Shown here one piece after another: positions 46,786 through 56,388 of a stretch of 64,000 nucleotides of DNA. Numbering within the stretch: the first letter of the stretch is position 1; each line of letters begins with the position of its first letter. The stretch lies in assembly GCF_034006335.1 (NCBI RefSeq), contig NZ_JAWDIQ010000003.1; one strand, 5' to 3'. Below the pieces are notes generated by a model. It was given only the letters and a program-made list of their open reading frames with translations. It made no database searches and was not told where the DNA came from. The DNA comes from Paracerasibacillus soli (GTDB lineage Bacteria > Bacillota > Bacilli > Bacillales > Amphibacillaceae). Both the position numbers and the translations under genes were made by a program.

Positions 46786-47523
46786 CTATATTTTTACAAG
46801 CTTTGCCATATAACTCATTGCTTCTTCCAAAGGTACATTTTCTTTGTATTCCCATGTTTCATAGTTCATTGCACCACCGGGAACAACATCAACTAGTTTT
46901 AATCCTGTGCCATCTAATAACATATTTAAATCCGCTGGTGCGTAACATCGTAAAGACTGTGTTAGTGGCTTTTCATTTGTTGTCCACCATGTATCAAGCA
47001 TTCTTGCACCTGAAAAGTCATAATCGTAACGTCTAGAAAAACTTTTAAACGCCATTGTTTGTCCAGCATGTTTGGCCCAATACCATGGTGTATAGATATC
47101 TATCAATGCACAACCATTTGGTACAAGCCAACTGTTTATGCGTTTTAGTAAACGTCTTTGATCCTCATCATTCCCGACACCAAATCCATCGATATAGTAA
47201 ACAAGATCAAACTTTTCATTAAAGTCAACGTTATAAAAGTCGCCGCAAATACTAGTGAATGTGCCTTTATAGGAATACATCTTTGCTGTTTCGTTCATTT
47301 TCTCAACTAAAGCAGGAACTAATTCAACAGCTGTCACATCATACCCTTTTTGAGCTGCAGCCATTACAACTTCACCAGAACCTGCGCCTAATTCTAAAAG
47401 ACTTGACAAAGGCTGGTTTGCTAGAGATTCTAATTTCATTACTAACTCTGTATGGTACGTATCAATTCCAGGCTTTGGCTGGTCTACTTTTGTGTAATGA
47501 TGTTGTTTATCATAAAAAGATAA
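46786..47523 (-). pseudogene. 5'-truncated paralogue of the 49241 methyltransferase
   Basis: From YDKQHHYTKVDQPKPGIDTY to the stop this is nearly the same protein as the one at 49241-49990, including motif I LLELGAGSGEV. Upstream the similarity ends abruptly at about 47520 and a stop codon (TAG) precedes it; the MEWVKDF start is absent. An internal ATG at 47439 could give 217 residues but has no clear ribosome site. Probably a partial duplicate, perhaps non-functional. Confidence 0.75.
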
Positions 47524-47653
47524 ATACTATCAAGTCGGGCAATACAGTAATATATAATAAAAGCGCATTCGTCCTTTTATAAATCATGATTTATTTGGAA
47601 GGTGAACTTCCCTATAGAGCATAAAATTTGCCTATTATTCACTTATTCTAATA

Positions 47654-48322
47654 TTATTTTACATCTCTGGACCAATTAACAAATGGATCTTGAGATGAAG
47701 GCTTTGCATATGACTTTTTGTAAGTCTTTTTACCACCTGTAAAAATGTTCTTTTCTATCAATTTAAAGGTACCGTGATCTTGGAACCTAGTAATATAATA
47801 TTGTCGATATTTATAAGATTTGCCTGGTCCTTTCAATTTAATGCCTTTCTTAATAGTTTTAGTTTTATTTGTTCCAAACGTGGCTGTAATTTCCCCTTTT
47901 GCCCTACAGGAATACCGCCACCGATACTTAGACTATTAGTGCTAGTGAATGATGTTGATAATGTAAGAGTCTGACCACGAGGAACAGATGCATAAAGCTG
48001 TGCAGCTAAAGGCCCTATGCGAAAATACTCTAGAGGTTATGGAATAGGAATGCCAGATTGCATTGGGTTGAACACCTAAATCAGGCACCAATAAATTGTA
48101 ATCCACTAAATCTGTTATTGGTTCATAAACATCGTGTATTATAATATCCTCACCATCAGCTTGTTCTAATAAGTAATCCAAAGTTTCTTGGGTAATCTTT
48201 TCTTTTAATTCCTGTTTTTCAAATGTCACCGTTGGCTCATCTGTTTCGGCATAAGTAATTACTGGAAAAAGGCATAATACAAAAAAAGAACTTAAAATAA
48301 ATTTAAATAAATTTGTTTTCAT
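47654..48322 (-). CDS. Secreted protein of unknown function (two frame breaks)
   Basis: Exported protein of about 222 residues after repair. A signal peptide is clear (FKFILSSFFVLCLFPVITYA, cleavage after AYA-like TYA-E). The mature part starts ETDEPTVTFEKQELKEKI. One extra T near 48032 and one base lost near 47896 disrupt the frame; repaired segments read GPLAAQLYASVPRGQTLTLS and GEITATFGTNKTKTIKKGIK. The C-terminal part is basic (FTGGKKTYKKSY). No family recognised. ATG at 48322 has GGGGGAG upstream. Confidence 0.65.
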
Positions 48323-48909
48323 AAAAAACTCCCCCTTCGTTACTATTAAACTATTAATCTTCTCTTAATAGAGGTTGTGACAAAAACCGTCTTCAAAACC
48401 AAGTAAATTTTTCTATTAAATTCTTTACACTCCTCACATTATTTATACAATTAATGATAACACAAATAAAAATTTGCGATGTTGGGAAACTCATATGAAT
48501 TCCCTACATAATTCGACTCATTACGACACGTTTTCGATATAAATCGCCTCCAGTTTTCCATCATGTTGGGAAATATTTATTTTAAGGTGTTTTTGCTTGC
48601 AAATTTAATTTATATTGTGTAATAAATTATATATTAAAGATATGTAATTGTGTTAAGTGTACTAGAAAGAAGGAATATAGCACTATTTATTTACCCTATC
48701 AAAAAGAATGTTCGGGAAAAACAGCAACTATACAATAGCGTATTTATTAACTTCTTCCCTTTCGAAAAGGTATAAATATTAAAAAAGGACTTATAGTGTA
48801 GTACTATTGATGTTAACATAATCATGTTGTATTCTATTGATAGCAAAGTTTTCTGTACACAACACGATGTTACGCTAAAAAGGTAAAATTCCGTAAGGAG
48901 GAGTTGTTA
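48323..48909. other. AT-rich intergenic stretch
   Basis: About 590 bases between divergent genes, strongly AT-rich, presumably carrying both promoters. No gene or repeat was found that I can support. Confidence 0.4.
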
Positions 48910-49167
48910 GTGGAAAAAGCGATACGAAGAATATTTCAAAGCTTCTGGATTTTATTTCCTGATGGGTCTTTTATTATTAATAATTAGCTATAACGGGGAA
49001 CAAATCGCTGTGAGAATTTCAAAACCCATTGGAGAATCATCATGGTCAACTTCGGGAACTTGATAGACAGTTTTACATATATTCCTTTGATTATCGGCAT
49101 TTTTTGTTTCATTTTATCCATTATAACATTTTCTTTATCCATGTATCATACGAAAAAAAAAGGTTAG
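48910..49167 (+). CDS. Small two-helix membrane protein (two frame breaks)
   Basis: About 85 residues after repair: MEKAIRRIFQSFWILF, then LMGLLLLIISYNGEQIAVRI, and a second hydrophobic helix SFTYIPLIIGIFCFILSIIT with a lysine tail. GTG at 48910 follows a strong AAGGAGGAG. One extra C near 48960 and one A lost near 49039 break the frame. No family recognised. Confidence 0.55.
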
Positions 49168-49201
49168 GCATCGAAAATTACGTAACGAAAATACCTGTTA
49201 A

Positions 49202-49231
49202 AGCCTAACACTAAATAGTAGTGTTAGGCTT
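49202..49231. terminator. Bidirectional terminator before methyltransferase 49241
   Basis: GCCTAACACT pairs with AGTGTTAGGC over an eight-base loop, between two convergent genes. Confidence 0.65.
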
Positions 49232-49240
49232 ATGCATAGT

Positions 49241-49990
49241 CTATCCTTTTACAAGTTTTACCATATAACTCATCGCCTCATCTAGCGGTGCATGCTCTTT
49301 AAATTCCCATGTTTCATAATTCATCGAACCACCTGGTACGACGTCTGCAATTTTAAGCCCTGTCCCTTCTAATAGCATATATAAATCTGCAGGTGCGTAA
49401 CAACGTAATGATTGTGTGATCGGCTCCGTACTAGCAGTCCACCACGTATCAAGCATTCTTGCACCTGAAAAATCATAATCATATTTTCTAGAAAAACTTC
49501 TAAATTCCATCGTTTGCCCAGCATGTTTGGACCAATGCCATGGTGTATAAATATCAATTAATGCACAACCATTAGGTGTAAGCCAACTGTTTATGCGTTT
49601 TAGTAAACGTCTTTGATCCTCATCATTCCCGACACCAAATCCATCGATATAGTAAACAAGATCAAACTTTTCATTAAAGTCAACGTTATAGAAGTCGCCG
49701 CAAATACTAGTGAATGTGCCTTTATAGGAATACATTTTTGCTGTTTCGTTCATTTTCTCAACTAAAGCAGGAACTAATTCAATAGCTGTCACATCATACC
49801 CTTTTTGAGCTGCAGCCATTGCAACTTCGCCAGAACCCGCGCCTAATTCTAAAAGACTTGATAAAGGCTGGTTTGCTAAAGACTCTAATTTCATTACTAA
49901 CTCTGTATGGTACGTATCAATTCCAGGCTTTGGCTGGTCTACTTTTGTGTAATGATATTGTTTATCATAAAAATCCTTAACCCATTCCAC
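49241..49990 (-). CDS. SAM-dependent methyltransferase, full-length copy
   Basis: Class I methyltransferase of 249 residues. Motif I is LLELGAGSGEVAMAAAQKGY, the acidic end of strand 2 is in VTAIELVPALVEK, and FDLVYYIDGFGVGNDEDQRR is the motif II region. WWTASTEPITQSLRCYAP is typical of the domain that follows in small-molecule methyltransferases. GGGAGA precedes the ATG at 49990. A truncated near-copy lies at 46786-47523. Substrate unknown. Confidence 0.8.
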   Translation of the reverse strand: MEWVKDFYDKQYHYTKVDQPKPGIDTYHTELVMKLESLANQPLSSLLELGAGSGEVAMAAAQKGYDVTAIELVPALVEKMNETAKMYSYKGTFTSICGDFYNVDFNEKFDLVYYIDGFGVGNDEDQRRLLKRINSWLTPNGCALIDIYTPWHWSKHAGQTMEFRSFSRKYDYDFSGARMLDTWWTASTEPITQSLRCYAPADLYMLLEGTGLKIADVVPGGSMNYETWEFKEHAPLDEAMSYMVKLVKG

Positions 49991-50224
49991 TGGAAAACAT
50001 CTCCCTTTTAATAAAATTAGATAACTGGACTGGTTAGCGGATTAGATATAAAAGGAACATACAATACCTCCATAATGAAGATTAGGAAAATTCCTATCTC
50101 TATTAAATCTAAAAGGGAGAATAAATGCAATCGTTATCAAATGTTAATCAAATTTATCTTAGAAACCTTTACCAAAAGCAAAAATCCATTGCAATTTTAT
50201 CTCAAAGCACGTATAATGATTAGT

Positions 50225-50491
50225 ACCGTGCTAGGCGGGGAGGTAGCGGTGCCCTGTACTCGCAATCCGCTATAGCGAGGCTGAATTCCCAATTGAGGTG
50301 GGCGATTTTATGGTCTGCCTTAAGGGATTGGTGTTGACGCTTAGGTCCTACGCAACAGGAACCCACGAACCCTGTCAGGTCCGGAAGGAAGCAGCAGTAA
50401 GTGGTCACTCTTGTGTGCCGTAGGGTCACCTAGGCTGAGCCATGAACTTAAGTAACGCATAGGGTCGTCCCATCGATTGCGGGTGCACGGT
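50225..50491 (+). ncRNA. ffs: Signal recognition particle RNA (long Gram-positive type)
   Basis: RNA of the signal recognition particle that targets nascent membrane proteins. The domain IV core is present: CAGGTCCGGAAGGAAGCAGC with AGTAAG following. The 5' and 3' ends pair (ACCGTGC with GCACGGT), giving about 267 bases, as in the Bacillus scRNA with an Alu-like domain. It stands directly upstream of dnaX, as in B. subtilis. Confidence 0.96.
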
Positions 50492-50512
50492 ATACATATT
50501 AAAATAATAGCT

Positions 50513-50556
50513 TAACCCTTTTTTACAAACAAAATGTGAAAAAGGGTTTATTTTTA
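50513..50556 (+). terminator. Terminator after SRP RNA
   Basis: AACCCTTTTT pairs with AAAAAGGGTT followed by ATTTTTAT. Confidence 0.75.
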
Positions 50557-50734
50557 TATACGAATGAATCCTCACTTTGGAAATACTCCATTTATTTCCT
50601 CGCTAACATATAACGTGATATATACCAAGCAAATTCAAATAGATGATGTACGTATTATAGGAAAAATTAATTGGTTCACAATTACTATGAAAATAAGCTA
50701 TAATAACATAGAAACGATGAAGGGAACGAAGAAT

Positions 50735-52423
50735 ATGAGCTACCAAGCATTATATCGAAAATGGCGTCCAAGAACATTTGCAGATGTTGCTGGTCAATCA
50801 CATATCACACGTACATTGCAAAATGCAATGATGCAGGATAAATTTTCGCATGCCTATCTTTTTACAGGACCACGTGGAACAGGAAAGACAAGTGCAGCGA
50901 AGATTTTTGCACAAGCGATAAACTGTGAACATGCTCCAGCTAAAGAACCATGTAATGAATGTGCAGCTTGTCGCGGTATTTTGGACGGTTCTATTTCTGA
51001 TGTCATTGAAATTGATGCTGCATCGAATACGAGTGTTGATGATATTCGGGAAATACGTGATAATGTAAAGTATGCTTCGAGTGTCGTTCCTTATAAAGTA
51101 TATATTATTGATGAAGTACACATGATTTCCGTTAATGCGTTTAATGCACTTTTAAAAACATTAGAAGAACCACCAAAACATGTTGTCTTTATATTGGCAA
51201 CAACTGAACCACATAAAATTCCGCTCACGATTATTTCACGTTGTCAGCGCTTTGATTTTAAGCCAATTTCAAATCAAGCGATTGTTGATCGTATGAAATA
51301 TGTTGTGGAACAAGAGCAAATATCCGTAACACCAGAAGCGCTAGATGCTGTAGCTTTAGCAGCAGAAGGTGGCATGCGTGATGCGCTAAGTATATTGGAT
51401 CAAGCAATATCCTATAGTGATGATGTTGTGGAGTTAGACGATGTCTTAGCTGTTACAGGTGGGGTTTCACAACAAATTCTTACGGAAATTGTACAAGCAA
51501 TGTTTGAAAAAGACGTGAAGCAAGCTTTGGAATTGCTTGATACGTTAATTCAAAACGGGAAAGACCCAGCAAGATTTGTCTATGATATGATTTACTTTTT
51601 GCGTGATTTATTATTGTATAAAAGTGCTCCTTCGCTTGAGGGAATTTTAGAGCGGGCAGCAATTGATGAGCCATTTAAGGAATTAACCGCTCATGTAACA
51701 GAAGCATGGATTCAACATGCCATGTTAAAACTAAATGAATGCCAACAAGAAATAAGATGGACAAATCATCCAAAGGTATTTATTGAAATTACCCTCATTG
51801 CAATTACAAACCGTTATGAAACAACGGTCACTGCTCAGTCTACAGATATTGACTCAGACGCACTGATGCAGGTTACAGCAAAATTAACTGCATTAGAAAA
51901 GGAACTTGCGGTATTGAAGCAAGCACCAGTAGCAAAGGAAACACAAACGAGTGAACCAAAACGAAGGACAATGCGTTCATCAAAAAATAGTTATAAAATT
52001 CCATTTGAGCGAATCCGCCAAACATTGCAAGAGGCAGAAAAGCAAGCATTAAAAAATGTCCAAACGCAATGGGCAGGATTTTTAAATCAATTAAAAGCAA
52101 CAAGTGCTCCAGCTCATGCAACAATACAAGACTCTAAGCCAGTTGCTGCTTCAAACGATCATATTGTTGTTGCATTTAAATATGAAATACATTGCTCTTT
52201 ATTCTTGGACAATAAGCAATTAGTGGAATCAGTTTTAGCAACTGTCTTGAATCACACTGCTTCCATTATTCCTATTCCAATTCAAGATTGGAAAAAGTTA
52301 CGCAGTGAATATGTCCAAAAGCAAGAACAGGCTGATCCTGGTGGTGAAGAGAAGAAAGATGACCCGCTTGTGATGGAGGCCCAAAAATTGTTTGGTGAAG
52401 ATATTATTCAAGTTCATGAATAA
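50735..52423 (+). CDS. dnaX: DNA polymerase III subunit gamma/tau
   Basis: Clamp-loader ATPase of 562 residues (B. subtilis 563). The family start MSYQALYRKWRPRTFADVAG fixes the ATG at 50735; the longer frame upstream has no support. Walker A is GPRGTGKTS, the zinc module CNECAACRGI follows, Walker B is VYIIDEVHMIS and the SRC motif is ISRCQRFDF. The C-terminal part (from about 400) is the tau region that binds polymerase and helicase. The operon continues with ebfC and recR. Confidence 0.97.
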   Translation: MSYQALYRKWRPRTFADVAGQSHITRTLQNAMMQDKFSHAYLFTGPRGTGKTSAAKIFAQAINCEHAPAKEPCNECAACRGILDGSISDVIEIDAASNTSVDDIREIRDNVKYASSVVPYKVYIIDEVHMISVNAFNALLKTLEEPPKHVVFILATTEPHKIPLTIISRCQRFDFKPISNQAIVDRMKYVVEQEQISVTPEALDAVALAAEGGMRDALSILDQAISYSDDVVELDDVLAVTGGVSQQILTEIVQAMFEKDVKQALELLDTLIQNGKDPARFVYDMIYFLRDLLLYKSAPSLEGILERAAIDEPFKELTAHVTEAWIQHAMLKLNECQQEIRWTNHPKVFIEITLIAITNRYETTVTAQSTDIDSDALMQVTAKLTALEKELAVLKQAPVAKETQTSEPKRRTMRSSKNSYKIPFERIRQTLQEAEKQALKNVQTQWAGFLNQLKATSAPAHATIQDSKPVAASNDHIVVAFKYEIHCSLFLDNKQLVESVLATVLNHTASIIPIPIQDWKKLRSEYVQKQEQADPGGEEKKDDPLVMEAQKLFGEDIIQVHE

Positions 52424-52507
52424 AGCGGTTGGAGTAAACATCCAAAACATGAAATAATGAACATATGTAAATAACCTAAATATACAAATACTAAGGAGGC
52501 GTTTTCC

Positions 52508-52828
52508 ATGAAAGGTATGGGAAATATGGGTAACATGATGAAACAAATGCAAAAAATGCAAAAGAAAATGATGAAAGCACAAGATGAGCTTTTTGAAATG
52601 GAATTTGAGGCTTCAGCAGGTGGCGGAATGGTTACTGTTAAAGCAAATGGAAAAAAGGAAATTTTAGACGTTGAAATAAAAGAAGAAGTCGTTGATCCAG
52701 ATGATGTTGAAATGCTTCAGGATCTTATCTTAGCTGCAACAAATGATGTATTAAACCAAGTAGATCAGAAAACAAACGATACAATGGGCCAATTTACTAA
52801 AGGTTTACCTGGTGGAGGAATGTTCTAG
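52508..52828 (+). CDS. ebfC: Nucleoid-associated protein EbfC (YaaK)
   Basis: YbaB/EbfC family DNA-binding protein of 106 residues. NMGNMMKQMQKMQKKMMKAQ is the conserved N-terminus and GLPGGGMF a typical end. AAGGAGGCG precedes the ATG. It sits between dnaX and recR as in most bacteria. Confidence 0.95.
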   Translation: MKGMGNMGNMMKQMQKMQKKMMKAQDELFEMEFEASAGGGMVTVKANGKKEILDVEIKEEVVDPDDVEMLQDLILAATNDVLNQVDQKTNDTMGQFTKGLPGGGMF

Positions 52829-52839
52829 GGGAACGCAAA

Positions 52840-53434
52840 ATGTATTATCAGAACCCATTGCAAAATTAATTGATAGCTTTTCAAAGTTGCCAGGTATTGG
52901 ACCTAAAACAGCTACACGTCTTGCCTTTTTTGTATTAACGATGGACGACGACGATGTGATGGAATTTGCCCAATCGCTTGTTAATGCGAAAAGGCAACTT
53001 ACACATTGTTCTGTATGTGGTCATATTACCGATCAAGACCCATGTTCCATTTGCCAAGATACAAGTCGGGATGCCTCGGTTATCTGTGTCGTTCAAGATC
53101 CGAAAGATGTCATTGCAATGGAGAAATGCGTGAGTATCATGGAAAATACCATGTACTCCATGGTGCTATTTCACCAATGGATGGAATAGGTCCAGAAGAT
53201 ATTAATGTGCCATCTCTGCTCAATCGATTAAAGGATGAAGAGGTAAAGGAAATTATTTTAGCTACAAATCCAAATATTGAAGGGGAAGCAACAGCAATGT
53301 ATATTTCGCGATTAGTAAAGCCTTCAGGTATTAAAACGACAAGAATTGCACATGGACTTCCTGTTGGTGGGGATTTAGAATATGCAGATGAAGTAACATT
53401 ATCGAAAGCACTTGAGGGTAGAAGAGAATTGTAG
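52840..53434 (+). CDS. recR: Recombination mediator RecR (two frame breaks)
   Basis: Works with RecF and RecO in gap repair. ATG at 52840 starts MYYPEPIAKLID once a C lost near 52849 is restored; GIGPKTATRLAFF is the helix-hairpin-helix, CSVCGHITDQDPCSIC the zinc finger, and ICVVQDPKDV plus THR-type residues the TOPRIM domain. A second lost base (A, near 53126) is repaired to EKMREYHGKYHVLHGAISPM. Total 198 residues, exactly the usual length. It ends in EVTLSKALEGRREL. Confidence 0.96.
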
Positions 53435-53446
53435 AAGGTGAGCGGC

Positions 53447-53665
53447 TTGAGAAAAGGTAGAAAGAGACGACAAGAAGTCGATGAGGAATTACTTCAGGCT
53501 ATCTTCAGGGTAGGCGAAGAATGGAAACAGATTAAATCTATTGTAGATAAAAGTATCGAGCCAACATTTGACGGTGAAAATAGAGTTGCAATTTCACAGG
53601 CAAAATATGTTTATTTATTGCAAGAGGCAAAGTATAGACAAATAAGTGCCATGCAATATAACTAG
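53447..53665 (+). CDS. yaaL: YaaL family protein
   Basis: A 72-residue DUF2508 protein of unknown function found after recR in spore formers (B. subtilis YaaL has 74). TTG at 53447 has AAGGTG at good spacing; GTG at 53438 would add MSG. The sequence is basic at the start (RKGRKRRQEVDEELL) and helical. Confidence 0.85.
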   Translation: MRKGRKRRQEVDEELLQAIFRVGEEWKQIKSIVDKSIEPTFDGENRVAISQAKYVYLLQEAKYRQISAMQYN

Positions 53666-53688
53666 ATTATGAGATTGACTGCTGTAAA

Positions 53689-53723
53689 AGACAAGGTGGA
53701 ACTTTCCATCTTGTCCTTTTTTT
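53689..53723 (+). terminator. Terminator after yaaL
   Basis: GACAAGGTGGA pairs with TCCATCTTGTC over a four-base loop, then T7. Confidence 0.8.
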
Positions 53724-53786
53724 GTTCTTTTTTAGATAGGTTATTCATAATCATATAAAGAAGAAAGAAAAGGGAGTTGTGAAACA

Positions 53787-54071
53787 ATGGGTTCTATAAG
53801 TGCGATGAGTTCTACATTGGTCATTTCTATCATGGTGATATTAATTGTTATTCTTTTATTTGTTGGTGCTCCTGTAAAACCTATGCGATTTATTGGACAA
53901 TCTATGATAAAACTAGGGATAGGCATTTTATTACTATTTTTCTTTAATGTGATCGGTGGTTCGTTCGGCTTGCATATTCCAATAAATATATTTACCGTCA
54001 TCATTACTGGGTTCTTAGGATTATTTGGAATGGCATCTCTAACTGCAATTCATTTATTCATTATCGGTTAG
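53787..54071 (+). CDS. bofA: Sigma-K factor processing regulatory protein BofA
   Basis: Membrane protein of 94 residues that holds back SpoIVFB and so pro-sigma-K processing in the mother cell. Two hydrophobic stretches near the N-terminus (VISIMVILIVILLFVGAPV, IKLGIGILLLFFFNVIGG) and the conserved IPINIFTVIITGFLGLFG identify it. AAAGGGAG precedes the ATG. A firm sign of a spore former. Confidence 0.92.
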   Translation: MGSISAMSSTLVISIMVILIVILLFVGAPVKPMRFIGQSMIKLGIGILLLFFFNVIGGSFGLHIPINIFTVIITGFLGLFGMASLTAIHLFIIG

Positions 54072-54182
54072 TACTTAAAATCATCATTCCTCCATTTTCT
54101 CTCTATTCTTTGAAAAATGTTTCAAAGAGTAATGTATATGTTCTAGTAATTTGGGGATACTAGATTACTGGAGGTGGGAAAA

Positions 54183-54377
54183 ATGGAAACACCAATTATG
54201 CATATACATCGTTGTGGAATATGTGAGGAAGAGAAGAATATAGGCATTCATTTATATAATATGTTTATCTGTTCCGAGTGTGAGTACAACATGATTCACA
54301 CGGAACCAAGAGAAGAGAAATATCGCTATTATTTACAAAAACTAAAAAATATTAATCAACCAACATTATATTCATAG
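54183..54377 (+). CDS. csfB: Anti-sigma-G factor Gin (CsfB)
   Basis: Small zinc-binding inhibitor of sigma-G, 64 residues, made under sigma-F in the forespore. Two CxxC pairs are visible, CGIC and CSEC. ATG at 54183 has GGAGGTGGG upstream; the GTG at 54174 lies inside that site. Position after bofA matches B. subtilis. Confidence 0.87.
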   Translation: METPIMHIHRCGICEEEKNIGIHLYNMFICSECEYNMIHTEPREEKYRYYLQKLKNINQPTLYS

Positions 54378-54399
54378 ATATGATGGACATCATATAGGG

Positions 54400-54430
54400 C
54401 CTTTGCAAGAAGTATTTGCAAAGGTTTTTT
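54400..54430 (+). terminator. Terminator after csfB
   Basis: CCTTTGCAA pairs with TTGCAAAGG, followed by T6. Confidence 0.8.
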
Positions 54431-54614
54431 GTATTTTATAAAGGCTGTATTCCCATGTATATTAAAATTTAATTAAAACGTAATACTTTCTAACATAAGA
54501 AAAGGATAGTCTCGTTTTGAAATCATGTTTTTTTATTAGTTGACGATTAATATAACTAGATATAACATAAATTTACTTCATACTAATCTAATAAAAAGAC
54601 AAGGGAGAATTTGT

Positions 54615-54851
54615 ATGGATTTCATAAAAATCGGTGTGGCATCATTATTTATAACATTTACTCAGTATATTATTGTTATGCTTTATACCCAATGGATAGT
54701 ATTTAAAAAACTACAATACTTTAATTCTGCGGACCCCTTGGAAGATGAAGTATTCAATGGATTCTGGACTATATTTAGTATTGAAGTTCTCCTATCCAGT
54801 GCACTATTAATTATCGGATTATATAAGTATTTTAAAACTAAAACTGATTAA
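54615..54851 (+). CDS. 78-residue two-helix membrane protein
   Basis: IKIGVASLFITFTQYIIVML and FSIEVLLSSALLIIGLY are two predicted membrane helices. ATG at 54615 has AAGGGAG at good spacing; the longer frame upstream does not. Stands alone between two terminators. No family recognised. Confidence 0.6.
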   Translation: MDFIKIGVASLFITFTQYIIVMLYTQWIVFKKLQYFNSADPLEDEVFNGFWTIFSIEVLLSSALLIIGLYKYFKTKTD

Positions 54852-54873
54852 CCTAACTAAACTTATTGTTTAA

Positions 54874-54900
54874 GGCTACATATCTTTGTAGTCTATTTTT
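54874..54900 (+). terminator. Terminator after the small membrane protein
   Basis: GGCTAC pairs with GTAGTC, then TATTTTT. Confidence 0.55.
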
Positions 54901-54962
54901 ATTAAAATAAATACATTTACCCCATATACCTCATAGCTAAATCAAATCTGTATTCTCCACGG

Positions 54963-55053
54963 CCAATTTCCTTTCTCATGAGAGTAGCATTTGCTGGAAA
55001 CTCAGTGAGGAAAAGGACGAAGTGTTTCCAGTGGACAGCGAGGTAACGCTACT
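54963..55053. repeat. Nested inverted repeat in the intergenic region
   Basis: AGTAGC at 54983-54988 pairs with GCTACT near 55048, and TGGAAAC with GTTTCCA inside, giving a long imperfect cruciform that stands out from its AT-rich surroundings. It looks like a dispersed intergenic repeat. No gene lies in 54901-55217. Confidence 0.5.
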
Positions 55054-55217
55054 TTTAATGAAATTTGAATAGAACCCTTTTCTCTAAATAAGATAAATGG
55101 AGATAAAATCATGTTATAATATAAGGTATATTACTTTATATTTATAATCTATTATTAATACATGCTATATATATGAAGAAATCATGCTTGTAACATACCC
55201 TTAAAGGAGAAAAAGAC

Positions 55218-55850
55218 GTGAAAGGTTATTTTATAACGTTTGAAGGCGGAGAAGGTGCTGGAAAAACGACAATTTTAAGTAAAGTAGGAGACCAGCTAAA
55301 AAAGCAAGGTTATGACGTCATAACGACACGAGAACCTGGGGGCATAGATATTGCCGAGGAAATACGGAATGTCATTTTAAATCCTAACCATACAAAAATG
55401 GATGGTCGGACTGAGGCACTATTATATGCGGCTGCCAGAAGACAACATTTAGTAGAAAAAGTTTATCCTGCTTTAAAACAGGGGAAGATTGTTTTATGCG
55501 ATCGGTTTATTGATTCAAGTTTGGCGTATCAAGGATTTGCACGTGGCTTAGGAATGGAGGAAGTGTTCTCGATTAACCAATTTGCAATTGAGCAGACAAT
55601 GCCAGACTTAACAATATTTTTTGATATCGAACCAAAAAAGGGTTTAATGCGTATTATAGAGAATAAAGATAGAGAGAGAAACCGATTAGATGATGAAAAT
55701 TTGGCTTTTCATGAAAAGGTATATGAGGCATACTTATTATTACAGAAGCAATTTTCTAATCGGATTAAATCAGTTAATGCGGATCAGAAAATGGAACTTG
55801 TCGAACATGATACAATGGAAAAAATCTTATCCTTTTTAAATAAAAAATGA
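55218..55850 (+). CDS. tmk: Thymidylate kinase
   Basis: Phosphorylates dTMP to dTDP. The protein has 210 residues. P-loop FEGGEGAGKTT, the TREPGG motif, DRFIDSSLAYQGFARGLG and the lid around DRERNRLD are all present. GTG at 55218 follows AAAGGAG. The start of the tmk-darA-yaaR-holB-ricT-yabA group. Confidence 0.97.
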   Translation: MKGYFITFEGGEGAGKTTILSKVGDQLKKQGYDVITTREPGGIDIAEEIRNVILNPNHTKMDGRTEALLYAAARRQHLVEKVYPALKQGKIVLCDRFIDSSLAYQGFARGLGMEEVFSINQFAIEQTMPDLTIFFDIEPKKGLMRIIENKDRERNRLDDENLAFHEKVYEAYLLLQKQFSNRIKSVNADQKMELVEHDTMEKILSFLNKK

Positions 55851-55866
55851 TGGGAGGAATTAAAGG

Positions 55867-56196
55867 ATGAAGCTAATGATAGCGGTTATCCAAGACAAAG
55901 ATTCAAATCGATTAACAGATGCTTTAGGTAAGGGGAATTTTAAAACAACAAAGTTGGCATCAACGGGGGGCTTTTTAAAAGAAGGAAACACGACACTTAT
56001 GATAGGGTGTGAAGATGAATATGTCGATGAAGCATTAGACATTATTCGGGAAAACTGTTCGCAACGTGAGCAAATGGTGGCGCCTATTTCTCCAATGGGT
56101 GGAAATGCAGATTCATACATTCCAAAACCTGTAAAAGTAGAAGTTGGCGGAGCAATTGTATTCATCTTACCAATTGAATCATTCTATCACTTTTAA
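55867..56196 (+). CDS. darA: Cyclic-di-AMP receptor DarA (PII-like)
   Basis: PII-like signalling protein of 109 residues that binds cyclic di-AMP. MKLMIAVIQDKDSNRLTDAL at the start, the ligand-binding loop with FKTTKLASTGGFLKEGNTTL, and VEVGGAIVFILPIE at the end match B. subtilis DarA (YaaQ, 109 residues). GGGAGG precedes the ATG. Confidence 0.95.
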   Translation: MKLMIAVIQDKDSNRLTDALGKGNFKTTKLASTGGFLKEGNTTLMIGCEDEYVDEALDIIRENCSQREQMVAPISPMGGNADSYIPKPVKVEVGGAIVFILPIESFYHF

Positions 56197-56388
56197 TAGT
56201 GCTTCAGGTTTGCTTATTATTTGTATAATTCATGCAGAGGGCATCTATCGGTATCAACTTAGGGAAAGATGTCTGCTTTTACTACATTGATAAATCTAGC
56301 ATGGGCGAAAGCTCACTTTGACAAAATTATAAATGCAGGTGCTAATGGCATAGCTGTATACTATATGACAAGGTAAGAGAGGGGCTGA

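Noticed and set aside
50735..52423. Possible programmed frameshift in dnaX to make gamma
   Set aside because: The frame is intact to the end, and I see no strong slippery A-run followed by a hairpin at the right place; Bacillus makes only one product.
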